In this document: positions 36,178-44,979 of the stretch, piece by piece
Layout: every line of letters starts with the position of its first letter
Position numbering within the stretch: the first letter of the stretch is position 1
Assembly (NCBI GenBank): GCA_050948825.1
Contig: JBMNEO010000007.1
Location: 1-64,000 of the forward strand
DNA length: 64,000 nucleotides
Direction of reading: 5' to 3'
Origin: DUQX01 sp050948825
GTDB taxonomy: Bacteria; Bacillota; Dethiobacteria; DTU022; UBA8154
The notes under the pieces: generated by a model
Told to the model about the DNA's origin: nothing
Seen by the model: the letters and a program-made list of their open reading frames with translations, nothing else
Database searches by the model: none
Position numbers and translations under genes: made by a program

Positions 36178-36270
36178 CTAATGATTATAATTACCAATTA
36201 CGTACGGCCGGAGGGCATGGGGAGACTTCCTTTTTAAGTTGAACTACTGATTACAATTACCAGTTACATG
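36178..36270 (+). promoter_or_regulatory. Pair of 27-base direct repeats, candidate PucR sites
   Basis: Copies at 36178-36204 and 36244-36270 share CTA-TGATTA-AATTACCA-TTAC with five mismatches, 66 bases apart (about six helical turns). They lie between the divergent pucR and flavoenzyme genes. Nothing else is seen in 35931-36282 apart from the AGG ribosome site of the downstream gene. Confidence 0.5.
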
Positions 36271-36282
36271 GAGGTTTTTTAG

Positions 36283-38211
36283 ATGAAATACAAAAGTCTC
36301 TTTTCTTCAATTAAAATAGGCAGCATGGAACTGAGAAACCGCCTGGTTGTACCGGCAATGGGAACAAACCAGTGCAATCAAGATGGTACCATTCGCCAGG
36401 GTTTTATTGATTACTGGTCTGCTCGGGCAAAGGGTGGCTGGGGGCTTTGCACAGTGGAGGTTACAGCGGTAGAACCGTTGGGGAAAGCATCCCTGGCTGT
36501 CCCCGTGTTATATGATGATAAATTTATTCCAGGATTTAAAGCTTTAGTAGATGAGGTCCATAAACATGGAGCAAAGATAGCCATACAGCTTCATCATGCC
36601 GGGCGCGGGACTTCAAGTATGTATGTCGGGGGGAAACAACTGGTAGCACCTTCACCTATTACATGTCCGGCGAGCAGGGAATTACCGAGAGAGCTTACCA
36701 CAGAGGAGGTATATCAATTCATAGAGTTGTTTGGCGATGCCGCCTTAAGAGCCAGGAAAGCGGGAGCGGATTGTGTAGAGCTTCATGGCGGCCATGGCTA
36801 TCTGGTAGCAGCCTTTATGTCCGGGTATTCGAACAAAAGAATTGACGAATTTGGCGGTAGTTTTGAAAACAGAATGCGGTTTCCGGTAGAGATCATAAAA
36901 AATATTAAGCGTAAGGCCGGTAACGATTTTCCTGTATTGATGAGAATCAGCGGTGATGAATTAAGGCCTGGCGGTAGAACAATAGACGAGACCAGGATGG
37001 TGGCTCGTACTATGGAAGAAGCCGGGGTTGACTGCCTCCATGTTTCTGTAGGAATATTAGCAGGTCATATTAATGTTCCATCTTCAGCGGTCGCTCCCGG
37101 ATGGATACTGTCATATGCTGAGGAAGTTAAAAAGAGCGTATCGATACCGGTAATAGCTGTTAGCAGAATTACCGATCCAAGGATGGCCGAGGATGCGATA
37201 CTGACAGACAAGGCTGATTTAATTGCTATGGGCAGACAATCAATTGCCGATCCGGAATATCCCAATAAAGTAGCAGGGGATAAAGAAAACGAAATTGCAC
37301 CATGCATTGCATGTTGTCAGGGTTGTATCGGCCAGGTGCTGAATCCGGAAAAACTGAGAATATCCTGCCTCGTTAATCCCTTCGTGACCATCGAAGGTGA
37401 AGCGAAGATTATCCCCGCCGAAAAACCTAAAAAAGTTGTTATCGTTGGCGCTGGACCAGGAGGTCTGGAAACTGCCTGGATTGCAGCCAAAAGAGGCCAC
37501 AATGTTACAGTATTTGAAAAAAGTGATAAATTTGGCGGCAATTATAGAGTAGCAGCTTATCCGCCGACAAAGCAAGAGATTATTAAAGCTTTGAAGTATT
37601 ACAAAACAATGGGAGATAAGTATGGCGTTATTTATCGCTTTAATACTGAAGCTACAGAAGAAATGGTGTTAAAGGAAAATCCTGATACAGTAATTATTGC
37701 AACTGGTTCAAAGCCTCTTATTCCGGCCATACCTGGTGTCAATCAGCCCCATATCGCTACAGCTAATGAAATCTTGCTCGGAGAAAAACCATTTGGAAAT
37801 AAGGTATTAATCATCGGCGGCGGGATGGTTGGCTGTGAAACCGCAGATTTTCTCGGAGAATACGGTGTTGAGATAACGATAGTGGAGATGTTGCCGGAGG
37901 TCGCACAGGATGTTGTTTTTAATGTTAATTACCACTTACAGAAGCGGCTAAAAGAGTATGGAGTCCAATTAGCAGTAAATACCAAAATAAAAGAGGTACT
38001 GGAAAATCATGTTATAGTTGAAAAGAATGGTACTGATACGAAATTGGGCCCGTTTGATACGATCATCTTGGCTGCCGGATTCACTGCGGTTAATAATTTG
38101 GTTGCGGAATTGAAAGATAAAGTGGAGACATATGTTATCGGTGATGCGAAGAAACCCAGGAAAGCGTTGGAAGCAATTTATGAAGGAGCACAAGTTGCAA
38201 TTAAGATATAA
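36283..38211 (+). CDS. Old-yellow-enzyme / 2,4-dienoyl-CoA reductase family Fe-S flavoprotein
   Basis: 642-aa ene-reductase of the enoate reductase/FldZ/BaiCD type. N-terminal FMN barrel with IQLHHAGRGTSS, HGGHGYLVAAFMSGYSN and RIDEFGGSFENRMRF. A [4Fe-4S] site has CIACCQGC ... SCLVNP (about 345-366). The C-terminal FAD/NAD domain has VVIVGAGPGGLE and VLIIGGGMVGCETA. Likely reduces an activated C=C bond with NAD(P)H; the substrate is not deducible. ATG 36283 follows ATGGAGG. With the gene at 38382 it forms a pair probably controlled by PucR. Confidence 0.9.
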   Translation: MKYKSLFSSIKIGSMELRNRLVVPAMGTNQCNQDGTIRQGFIDYWSARAKGGWGLCTVEVTAVEPLGKASLAVPVLYDDKFIPGFKALVDEVHKHGAKIAIQLHHAGRGTSSMYVGGKQLVAPSPITCPASRELPRELTTEEVYQFIELFGDAALRARKAGADCVELHGGHGYLVAAFMSGYSNKRIDEFGGSFENRMRFPVEIIKNIKRKAGNDFPVLMRISGDELRPGGRTIDETRMVARTMEEAGVDCLHVSVGILAGHINVPSSAVAPGWILSYAEEVKKSVSIPVIAVSRITDPRMAEDAILTDKADLIAMGRQSIADPEYPNKVAGDKENEIAPCIACCQGCIGQVLNPEKLRISCLVNPFVTIEGEAKIIPAEKPKKVVIVGAGPGGLETAWIAAKRGHNVTVFEKSDKFGGNYRVAAYPPTKQEIIKALKYYKTMGDKYGVIYRFNTEATEEMVLKENPDTVIIATGSKPLIPAIPGVNQPHIATANEILLGEKPFGNKVLIIGGGMVGCETADFLGEYGVEITIVEMLPEVAQDVVFNVNYHLQKRLKEYGVQLAVNTKIKEVLENHVIVEKNGTDTKLGPFDTIILAAGFTAVNNLVAELKDKVETYVIGDAKKPRKALEAIYEGAQVAIKI

Positions 38212-38381
38212 TGATTTCTTAATAATGCTAAACTACAAAGGTGCTTCTGCAGCCTTAAATTTTAGTAAAACAAACAAATTATTTGCAGGGTCAGCAGTTC
38301 TTTGTTAACCTTATAGAATAAGTTTAATTGCCGGTTTATCGGCAAAGTGACAATAAATTTAACTACAGGAGGTTATTCAAA

Positions 38382-40370
38382 ATGAACCAATTTTATCTGC
38401 ACTTGTTTCAAAAAGGCCGGCTGGGATCCCAAACGACCAAAAACCGTATTGTCATGGCGCCAATGGGTGATAATATGGCCAATGCTGACGGTTCAGTCAG
38501 CGAGCAATCCATTGCATATTATTCAAAAAGGGCCAGAGGGGGCGTCGGTGTCATCATTACAGGGGTAGTCTGCGTCGACTATCCACGCGGGAAAACCATT
38601 GCCTGTCAGTATCGCCTAGATGGTATCAAGTACGTAAACGGATGGGCACGGTTAGCTCGCGAAGTCCATCGCTATGGTGCTTTGCTTGTGCCGCAGATTT
38701 CTCATGTTGGTGCGGCGGGCGATATTGAAATAACTGAGGGGCTGCCGCCTTATCAGGTCAGTGATCCTGCCGGGCAAAATGAAAAGCAGTTACCGGGATC
38801 CAAAGTGGATGTAAATTATGATGTATCAGCCAGGCAGTTTCAAACGATTACGCGCGATGAATTAGTAGAGCTGGAACAAAAATATGTCAATGCCGCCCGT
38901 TATGCACAGATGGCAGGCTGCGACGGTGTGGAGGTCCATTGTGTCAGTTACCTGATCGGCCAACTGACAACACCCAGCATTAACCTTAGAACCGATGAGT
39001 ACGGTGGCAGCCTGGAAAATCGTATCCGGTTCGCAGTTAATGTCATCAAAGGTATAAGGGAAACCTGCGGCCCGGATTTCATCATCGGCGCCCGGATGCC
39101 TGTCCATAAGTGGGAAACCGATGGCTTAACCGATGATGAAAGCAAGCAGATCGCCGCAACCTATGAAGCGGCCGGCTGTAATTTCCTTGATGCGAATAAC
39201 GGTTTGCCGCCAAGCGTTACTGCTTTGATAGAAAGCCAGCGTTATGAGCAGGGTGCACGGGTCGATCAGGCCGTGCTTATCAAAGAAGCTGTGAACATTC
39301 CTGTTTTTGCGGTTGGGGCCCTGCGCGAGCCGGATTTTTGTGAAAAAGTACTGGCTGAAGGGAAGGCTGATTTTGTAATGCTGGGACGAGCTTTAATTGC
39401 CGACCCTGAATGGCCTGAGAAAGCAAGAACCGGAAGAGCCGGCGAGATACGCCGTTGTATATCCTGTATGCATGCCTGCTACGGGAACCTGGCAAAGAGT
39501 CAATCTATCCAGTGCGGGCTGAATCCGGAAGCAGGCTACGAAAGTATATTAAACACGCTGGTTACGCCGGTAAAGAAACAGAAACACATCGTTATTGTAG
39601 GTGGAGGTATTGCCGGTATGCAAGCTGCTATCACGGCTTGTGACAGAGGGCATAAGGTAACTCTCCTGGAAGCCGCAGATCATTTGGGCGGACAGTTAAT
39701 AATTGCGAGTGTCCCGCCTCACAAGCACTATATAAATTGGGCCAGGGAGTGGTTCACCTCTGAAGTTTGCAAACGTGATATAGATCTGCTATTCAATTTT
39801 ACAGCGGATTTGCAAAGCATCCAATTATTGAACCCGGATTTGGTACTGGTCGCAACCGGATCGTTGCCATACAACCCGCCCATTCCAGGGATTGAAAACG
39901 GTGTCCAGTCCTGGGATTTGCTTTCAGGAAAAATTGAGATTCCGAATAACCGAAAGGTTGCCGTGCTGGGAGGCGGCACGGTGGGTTGTGAAACGGCAGA
40001 GTTGCTGACCACTTATGGAAATAGGGTAACGATTATCGAGATGCTGGATCAAATTGCTACCGGTCTTGAAGGTGCTAACATGATGGATCTCTTTGAAGTA
40101 ATCAAAAAAATGGAGATCAATGTGCTGCTAAACTCTAAAGTGACTCAGCTCGAACCTGGTTTAGTTGTTACCTATGAAAACAGGGGAGAAACCAAACAGG
40201 ATACTTTTGACTATGTGGTTCTGGCCTTTGGGCAAAAGTCACACTGCGAAGAATTAACCCGGGCGCTTGAGGATGCTCATATTGAATACCGGGTTATCGG
40301 AGATGCGGCCAAACCCTCAAATTTCCAAAATGCTACCAGCACGGCTTACTTTGCTGCACTGGATGCATAA
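38382..40370 (+). CDS. Divergent old-yellow-enzyme family Fe-S flavoprotein
   Basis: 662 aa with the same architecture as its neighbour: FMN barrel, Fe-S site CISCMHACYG ... QCGLNPE and two dinucleotide folds (IVIVGGGIAGMQ, VAVLGGGTVGCETA). The barrel active site differs. ISHVGAAGD replaces the usual HxGR, and VHCVSYLIGQLTTP replaces HGxHGYLxxxFLSP, losing a His and an Arg normally at the FMN/substrate. It may therefore act on another substrate or as a non-catalytic partner. ATG 38382 follows AGGAGG, 170 bases after the first gene. Confidence 0.87.
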   Translation: MNQFYLHLFQKGRLGSQTTKNRIVMAPMGDNMANADGSVSEQSIAYYSKRARGGVGVIITGVVCVDYPRGKTIACQYRLDGIKYVNGWARLAREVHRYGALLVPQISHVGAAGDIEITEGLPPYQVSDPAGQNEKQLPGSKVDVNYDVSARQFQTITRDELVELEQKYVNAARYAQMAGCDGVEVHCVSYLIGQLTTPSINLRTDEYGGSLENRIRFAVNVIKGIRETCGPDFIIGARMPVHKWETDGLTDDESKQIAATYEAAGCNFLDANNGLPPSVTALIESQRYEQGARVDQAVLIKEAVNIPVFAVGALREPDFCEKVLAEGKADFVMLGRALIADPEWPEKARTGRAGEIRRCISCMHACYGNLAKSQSIQCGLNPEAGYESILNTLVTPVKKQKHIVIVGGGIAGMQAAITACDRGHKVTLLEAADHLGGQLIIASVPPHKHYINWAREWFTSEVCKRDIDLLFNFTADLQSIQLLNPDLVLVATGSLPYNPPIPGIENGVQSWDLLSGKIEIPNNRKVAVLGGGTVGCETAELLTTYGNRVTIIEMLDQIATGLEGANMMDLFEVIKKMEINVLLNSKVTQLEPGLVVTYENRGETKQDTFDYVVLAFGQKSHCEELTRALEDAHIEYRVIGDAAKPSNFQNATSTAYFAALDA

Positions 40371-40466
40371 ACACTGCTTTAGGGTATTCTCTTCCTTGAG
40401 AGAACAGGTTTAAAGCAGATGCCCGCAATAGTATTTACTAATAATCTAATGTCCCGGGAGTAATAG

Positions 40467-40510
40467 ATAAGGTTGTCATCTGTGGAAGCCGGATGACAAC
40501 CTTATTGCCT
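40467..40510 (+). terminator. Rho-independent terminator after the flavoenzyme pair
   Basis: ATAAGGTTGTCATC (40467-40480) and GATGACAACCTTAT (40492-40505) are perfect 14-base arms with an 11-base loop, followed by TGCCTTTTAAT. Confidence 0.85.
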
Positions 40511-40527
40511 TTTAATCTGAGAGCCTG

Positions 40528-40640
40528 CTAAGTAACAAAAGCTGCGCCCAGAGGTAAATACTCAATGGTGGTTAGGTCCAAGCTTTTCTTGATAAACCTG
40601 GTGCAGCAGGCAATACCATATTTTCCCCTTGCCTTATTGT
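40528..40640 (-). pseudogene. Unidentified gene remnant with a Cys-Cys pair
   Basis: A minus-strand open segment ending at TAG 40528-40530 reads, in part, GKYGIACCTRFIKKSLDL. It has natural composition but no start and is closed upstream by a stop. I do not recognise the parent gene. It lies among other relics at the edge of the metal-resistance island. Confidence 0.3.
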
Positions 40641-40689
40641 CCCTTCAAAGAAAATAGCTTTTCATATTTAGAACGCGCATGGCATTTTA

Positions 40690-40985
40690 AATAGCGATTA
40701 TTGCTACGCCCACATCGGCAAAAACAGCCCCCCACAATGCAGCTAATCCGACGGCCCCAAGGATCAGGATAACCCCTTTAACCCCAAGAGCCAGGATAAT
40801 ATTTTGCCGGACAATTTTTTGGTTTTTCCGGCTATTTCCATAGCCAAGAGCAGCCTGGAGGGTTCATCTGTCATGATTACTATATCAGCAGCCTCGATGG
40901 CAGCATCGGAGACCAAACCTCCCATCGCTGACGTCTGCTCGGGCAAGCACGGGGGCAGCATTTATACCGTCACCTACAAAGACCA
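40690..40985 (-). pseudogene. Relic of a heavy-metal P1B-type ATPase (CadA/ZntA) C-terminus
   Basis: Three minus-strand frames together give the end of a cation ATPase: VGDGINAAPVLARADVS, then GGLVSDAAIEAADIVIMTDE, then KIVRQNIILALGVKGVILIL and AVFADVGVAIIAI. At least two frameshifts are needed and everything upstream of the hinge is missing. The remnant shows that a cadmium/zinc exporter once lay here. It ends at the arsR promoter. Confidence 0.8.
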
Positions 40986-41008
40986 GACTCATTTATATAA
41001 TAGTTGCA

Positions 41009-41038
41009 TTGACAAAAACACTCCCGGGAAGGTATAAT
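41009..41038 (+). promoter_or_regulatory. Consensus sigma-A promoter of the arsR operon
   Basis: TTGACA (41009-41014) and TATAAT (41033-41038) with an 18-base spacer. Both hexamers are perfect. The predicted start falls within the palindrome at 41041. Confidence 0.9.
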
Positions 41039-41040
41039 AA

Positions 41041-41068
41041 TGCATACATGCATAGATGCATGTATGCA
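41041..41068. promoter_or_regulatory. 28-base palindromic operator for the ArsR-type repressor
   Basis: TGCATACATGCAT, AG, then its exact reverse complement: perfect 13-base arms. It overlaps the expected transcription start, so a bound repressor would block the promoter. Partial copies of the motif (TTTGCATGTGACATGCAC) follow at about 41073-41090. Confidence 0.85.
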
Positions 41069-41102
41069 GAAATTTGCATGTGACATGCACAGGAGGATAT
41101 TT

Positions 41103-41525
41103 ATGAGGGAACTTACAAAGTTGCTTAAAGTCCTTTCCGACGAATCGAGGCTTAGAGCACTCAATCTTCTTCAGGAAAGGGAGTGCTGTGTTTGCGAGGT
41201 AATGCAGGTCATGGAGATTTCGCAGTCAAAGGCATCACGGATATTGAGGGCTCTTTACGATACCGGACTGCTTAAGCTGAGGAGAGAAGGCCGCTGGGCC
41301 CTTTATTCCATCGACACCGGCCGTGCGAAAGACTATGCCGGCAACATATTAACCGGAATCAAGCGTTCACTTGAGAGCAACCCGGTTGCCCTGGAGGATC
41401 TTGATAGGCTTAAGAAAGCCGACCGTATCGGCCCTGCGTGTGTTGCTAAAAGAAGAGCGGGACAGCCGGCTGGGAAGACTTCTGTGGCAGGAGTTTTTCA
41501 GGATAAGTATCAAGTTTTTAAGTAA
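41103..41525 (+). CDS. arsR: ArsR-family metalloid-responsive repressor
   Basis: Winged-helix repressor of about 140 aa. Seen: LLKVLSDESRLRALNLLQE, the metal-sensing ECCVCEV (As(III)/Sb(III)-type Cys cluster at the start of the recognition region), and SQSKASRILRALYDTGLL as the DNA-reading helix. A Lys/Arg-rich tail of about 35 residues extends beyond the usual end. ATG 41103 follows AGGAGG. The perfect promoter and palindrome just upstream indicate autoregulation of the thioredoxin-like, ArsP and Acr3 genes that follow. Confidence 0.9.
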   Translation: MRELTKLLKVLSDESRLRALNLLQERECCVCEVMQVMEISQSKASRILRALYDTGLLKLRREGRWALYSIDTGRAKDYAGNILTGIKRSLESNPVALEDLDRLKKADRIGPACVAKRRAGQPAGKTSVAGVFQDKYQVFK

Positions 41526-41556
41526 TTTTAATAAAGAGTGAGGAGGTTGTTGCAGG

Positions 41557-41796
41557 ATGAAAATTAAAATCTTAGGTACGGGATGTATGAACTGTCAGAA
41601 ATTAGAAAAAGAAACCATCAACGCCCTGGCAGAACTCGGTGTGGCTGCCGATGTGGAGAAAGTAACGGAGTTGGATAAGATCATGGAGCACGATGTCATG
41701 ATGACTCCAGGACTGGTGGTAAACGAGAAGGTTAAGGTATTCGGCCGTGTACCCCGTAGGGAAGAGATTAAAAAGTGGATTCAGGAAGAACTATAA
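41557..41796 (+). CDS. Small thioredoxin-like redox protein
   Basis: 79-aa thioredoxin-fold protein of the redox-active disulfide protein 2 (MTH895-like) family. The CxxC is in LGTGCMNCQKLEKE, and the cis-Pro segment MMTPGLVVNEKV is conserved. Such genes commonly sit beside ArsP-type permeases and probably reduce arsenicals or the carrier; this is inference from context. ATG 41557 follows GAGGAGG. It is in the arsR operon, 22 bases before the permease. Confidence 0.88.
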   Translation: MKIKILGTGCMNCQKLEKETINALAELGVAADVEKVTELDKIMEHDVMMTPGLVVNEKVKVFGRVPRREEIKKWIQEEL

Positions 41797-41818
41797 AAAG
41801 CTTTGGAGATGAAAACTG

Positions 41819-42994
41819 ATGAAGGAATGGCATAAGTTACTATTGTTTGCCGGCGTATTCCTGGCCTTCTACTTTATCCCCTTCAACAATACGGCAGTGC
41901 AGGTTTCTATTCTGGAAGCCTTTCACATGCTGCAGGAATATACCCGGGAGCACGTCCTCTTCTGCCTGGTACCCGCTTTTTTTATTGCCGGGGCTATTTC
42001 TGTTTTTGTTTCTAAGGGCGCAGTTCTCAAGTACTTCGGAGGAGGGGCTCCCAAACATCTTGCCTATTCCGTGGCCTCCGTTTCCGGAGGTATTCTTGCT
42101 GTATGCTCATGCACGGTACTGCCTCTATTTGCCGGTATTTGGAAAAAAGGGGCGGGGATCGGCCCGGCTACCGCTTTTCTGTATTCCGGCCCGGCCATCA
42201 ACATCCTGGCTATCATTCTCACGGCGCGGGTTTTGGGCTGGCAGCTGGGTTTGGCCAGGGCTGTGGGAGCCGTCCTTTTTGCCGTGATGATCGGGCTGCT
42301 CATGGCTTTTATCTATCGGCGCGAGGAAGCAGAAAAGGCGAAAGCAACAATGGGGCAGATGTTTGAGCAGGAAGAAAGGCGCAGCCCGGCCCAGAACCTG
42401 TTTTATTTTGCAGTGCTCGTCCTCATCCTGATCTTTGCCGCCTGGGGAAGGCCACAGGAGGCGATGAGTTTCTGGAGCTTCATCTTCGGAATCAAGTGGT
42501 ACCTGGTTGTAATCCTGCTGGGGATACTTGCTTTTATCCTGGCACGCTGGTTTGAGGACTATGAACGCCTTAACTGGGTGGATGCTGCCTGGAATTTTGC
42601 CAAGCAGATCCTGCCGCTTCTTTTCGGCGGTGTCCTTGCGGCGGGACTCCTCATGGGGCGCCCCGGATTTAACGCAGGATTTATTCCTTCAAGCGTTATA
42701 GAAGCGGCAGTGGGAGGCAACTCCCTGCAGGCTAATTTTTTAGCTTCTGTTGTGGGTGCATTTATGTATTTTGCCACCCTGACAGAGGTTCCTATTATGC
42801 AAGGCCTTCTCGGCCTGGGGATGGGGCAGGGCCCGGCTCTAGCCCTGTTGCTGGCGGGCCCGGCGCTCAGCCTGCCCAGCATGCTGGTAATCCGCAGTAT
42901 ACTGGGGACACAAAAAACGCTGGTTTATGTTTCTCTGGTGGTTGTCATCTCCACCCTGGCGGGTTTGCTTTACGGAGCCATTTTCCCCGGATAG
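41819..42994 (+). CDS. ArsP-type permease (PF03773), candidate organoarsenical exporter
   Basis: Integral membrane protein, 391 aa, with about ten membrane segments. Seen: VSGGILAVCSCTVLPLFAGI with the conserved Cys pair, FLYSGPAINILAIILTARV, and MYFATLTEVPIMQGLLG. PF03773 members include ArsP, which exports trivalent methylarsenicals. With ArsM at 50843 in the same island, that role is plausible but not shown. ATG 41819 follows TTGGAG. Confidence 0.85.
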   Translation: MKEWHKLLLFAGVFLAFYFIPFNNTAVQVSILEAFHMLQEYTREHVLFCLVPAFFIAGAISVFVSKGAVLKYFGGGAPKHLAYSVASVSGGILAVCSCTVLPLFAGIWKKGAGIGPATAFLYSGPAINILAIILTARVLGWQLGLARAVGAVLFAVMIGLLMAFIYRREEAEKAKATMGQMFEQEERRSPAQNLFYFAVLVLILIFAAWGRPQEAMSFWSFIFGIKWYLVVILLGILAFILARWFEDYERLNWVDAAWNFAKQILPLLFGGVLAAGLLMGRPGFNAGFIPSSVIEAAVGGNSLQANFLASVVGAFMYFATLTEVPIMQGLLGLGMGQGPALALLLAGPALSLPSMLVIRSILGTQKTLVYVSLVVVISTLAGLLYGAIFPG

Positions 42995-43055
42995 AGAACC
43001 CGGTAGATCCATCTTAAGAGGCTATATTTTTGTTCTTGACAAGGAGGCCCTAATT

Positions 43056-44117
43056 ATGACGAAGACAAAAGAGTATCAGCTAAGTTTATTTCATAAGTAT
43101 TTAACAGTATGGGTAGCTTTATGCATCCTGGCGGGAATAGGCCTGGGGGCGGCTTTCCCGGCCGCAGCACAACTCCTCAACTCCTTACAGGTTGCCCAGG
43201 TCAATATTCCTGTGGCAATATTTCTCTTTGCCATGATGTATCCCATTATGCTGCAGATCGACTTTAAGGAGGTTGTAAACGCCGTGAAGGCACCCAGGCC
43301 TGTTATCTTAACCCTTGTTATAAACTGGGCTGTTAAGCCGTTTACCATGTTCTTTTTCGCCTGGCTTTTCATGCGTCTTATCTGGTCTCCATATATTGAG
43401 TATGATCTGGCTACGGAATACATTGCCGGGATGATCCTTTTGGGCATAGCTCCCTGTACGGCCATGGTGTTGGTCTGGAGCTACCTTTCCAGGGGTTTTA
43501 TGGGCCTGACGCTGGTTATGGTTGCCATTAACTCTCTTACCATGCTGGCTCTTTATGCTCCTCTTGGCAATTTCCTGCTCGGTGTTGCCCAGACAGTGGT
43601 CCCGTTTATGACCATCTTTTACAGCGTCCTGCTTTATGTTGGTGTTTCCATGATTGCCGGATACTTTACCCGTACCTGCCTGATTAAAAGTAGGGGTTTG
43701 GAATGGTACGAGGGTGTTTTTCTTAAAAACATGGGCAATATCTCCATTATCGCCCTTTTGGCCACGCTTATCTTCCTCTTCATGCTGCAGGGAGAAGTAA
43801 TGCTGCGTTTTCCTCTCGTAGTGGCGCTGATTGCTGTTCCACTGATTATCCAGACCTTATTTATCTTCTGGATTGGTTACGGTGTATCAAAACTGATCGG
43901 TATTACTTATGAAGAAGCCGCTCCTGCATCAATGATCGGCGCCAGCAACCACTTTGAGGTAGCGATTGCCACGGCGGTTACCCTGTTTGGACTGGAGTCC
44001 GGAGCTGCACTATCCACGGTGGTGGGGGTGCTGATAGAAGTTCCCATAATGCTTTTGTTGGTAAGTTTCTGTTTGAGGACAAAACACTGGTTCCCGTCAA
44101 TGCTGCAAAAAAGTTGA
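43056..44117 (+). CDS. acr3: Arsenite efflux transporter Acr3
   Basis: Acr3-family arsenite exporter of 353 aa with ten membrane segments. Seen: PIMLQIDFKEVVNAVKAPRP, the essential Cys in LLGIAPCTAMVLVWSYLSRG, and ASNHFEVAIATAVTLFGLES. ATG 43056 follows AAGGAGG and is chosen over an upstream frame that overlaps the permease gene. It is probably the last intact gene of the arsR operon. Confidence 0.93.
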   Translation: MTKTKEYQLSLFHKYLTVWVALCILAGIGLGAAFPAAAQLLNSLQVAQVNIPVAIFLFAMMYPIMLQIDFKEVVNAVKAPRPVILTLVINWAVKPFTMFFFAWLFMRLIWSPYIEYDLATEYIAGMILLGIAPCTAMVLVWSYLSRGFMGLTLVMVAINSLTMLALYAPLGNFLLGVAQTVVPFMTIFYSVLLYVGVSMIAGYFTRTCLIKSRGLEWYEGVFLKNMGNISIIALLATLIFLFMLQGEVMLRFPLVVALIAVPLIIQTLFIFWIGYGVSKLIGITYEEAAPASMIGASNHFEVAIATAVTLFGLESGAALSTVVGVLIEVPIMLLLVSFCLRTKHWFPSMLQKS

Positions 44118-44170
44118 CAGGTAGGATAAAAGTGTAAATAAGAAAAGATTAATAAGGAGATTTTTTGGCA

Positions 44171-44328
44171 TTGAGGAAAGCTAAAGCGTTGCAGCTGTTT
44201 TTAAAGCTCTTTGTGAAAAGGCGCTTCTGAAAGTAATTCATATGCTCCTGGAAAGAGAAAAGTGTGCTTGCGAGATTATGGATGAACTCGGTCTTTCTCA
44301 GCCTGCTGTTTCCCACCATAAAAAATGA
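44171..44328 (+). pseudogene. Truncated, frameshifted ArsR-family repressor
   Basis: The first frame reads LRKAKALQLF; a shifted frame continues as ALCEKALLKVIHMLLEREKC, CACEIMDELGLSQPAVSHH and then a stop. This is the N-terminal half of an ArsR repressor with its Cys-x-Cys metal site (EKCACE). One frameshift lies in the T-run near 44200, and the C-terminal half is gone. The rest of 44118-44439 holds only the ribosome site of the next gene. Confidence 0.75.
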
Positions 44329-44439
44329 GATCTATTTCCCGACTTTTATTAGCAGTAAAAAGGAAAGTGGAAGCGATAGTGGTAGAAACTCGAGGCTGTC
44401 GGTGGCTTAGATACCAGTTTTATTCAGGAGGTGCCAGAG

Positions 44440-44715
44440 ATGAGTATAAAGTTATATGTTTTAGGTGGCCTGACTATTATTACCAAAGGGAAAGATACGT
44501 TTGAGGTAAATGGAAAGACAGTGTGCGAGTGTCTCAATCATCTTGTAAGCCTTATACCTAAAATGAAGGAGATCCTTTTTTATGAGACAGGGGAAACGCT
44601 TGCACTGTATTCGAATATTGATGTGCTGGTTAATGATAAAAGCGTTAATACAGAGGGTCTGGCAAAAGAAGTAAACGATGGTGATGAGATTCGTATTAAG
44701 AAAAACAACCAGTGA
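44440..44715 (+). CDS. MoaD/ThiS-like ubiquitin-fold protein without Gly-Gly tail
   Basis: 91-aa beta-grasp protein resembling MoaD/ThiS: SIKLYVLGGL, then VCECLNHLVSLIPKMKEILF and VNDGDEIRIKK. Sulfur-carrier members end in Gly-Gly; this one ends KKNNQ, so it cannot be a normal thiocarboxylate carrier. ATG 44440 follows AGGAGGTG. It stands alone after the arsenic operon; its function is unknown. Confidence 0.65.
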   Translation: MSIKLYVLGGLTIITKGKDTFEVNGKTVCECLNHLVSLIPKMKEILFYETGETLALYSNIDVLVNDKSVNTEGLAKEVNDGDEIRIKKNNQ

Positions 44716-44979
44716 TGAGGTGGTGGCGTGGGTGGCTAGTTCAGCCACATTCATCTTATGCTGTATAGCTCAATAGATATATATTTTGTCAATAAAAAGC
44801 ACATGATAAAATGAGTGATAATATAAGCGGCATGCCAGCTAGTGCCTTGTCGTTAAAATTAAATCTGTAATTGGAAAATATTTCCATAGGAATATTGAAC
44901 ATATGCTAGAACTCCTATTTAAGTAAATTAATGGGAGGAGTTCATATGGTTTATGTTCGGCCAATTACCCTTTTGCATA

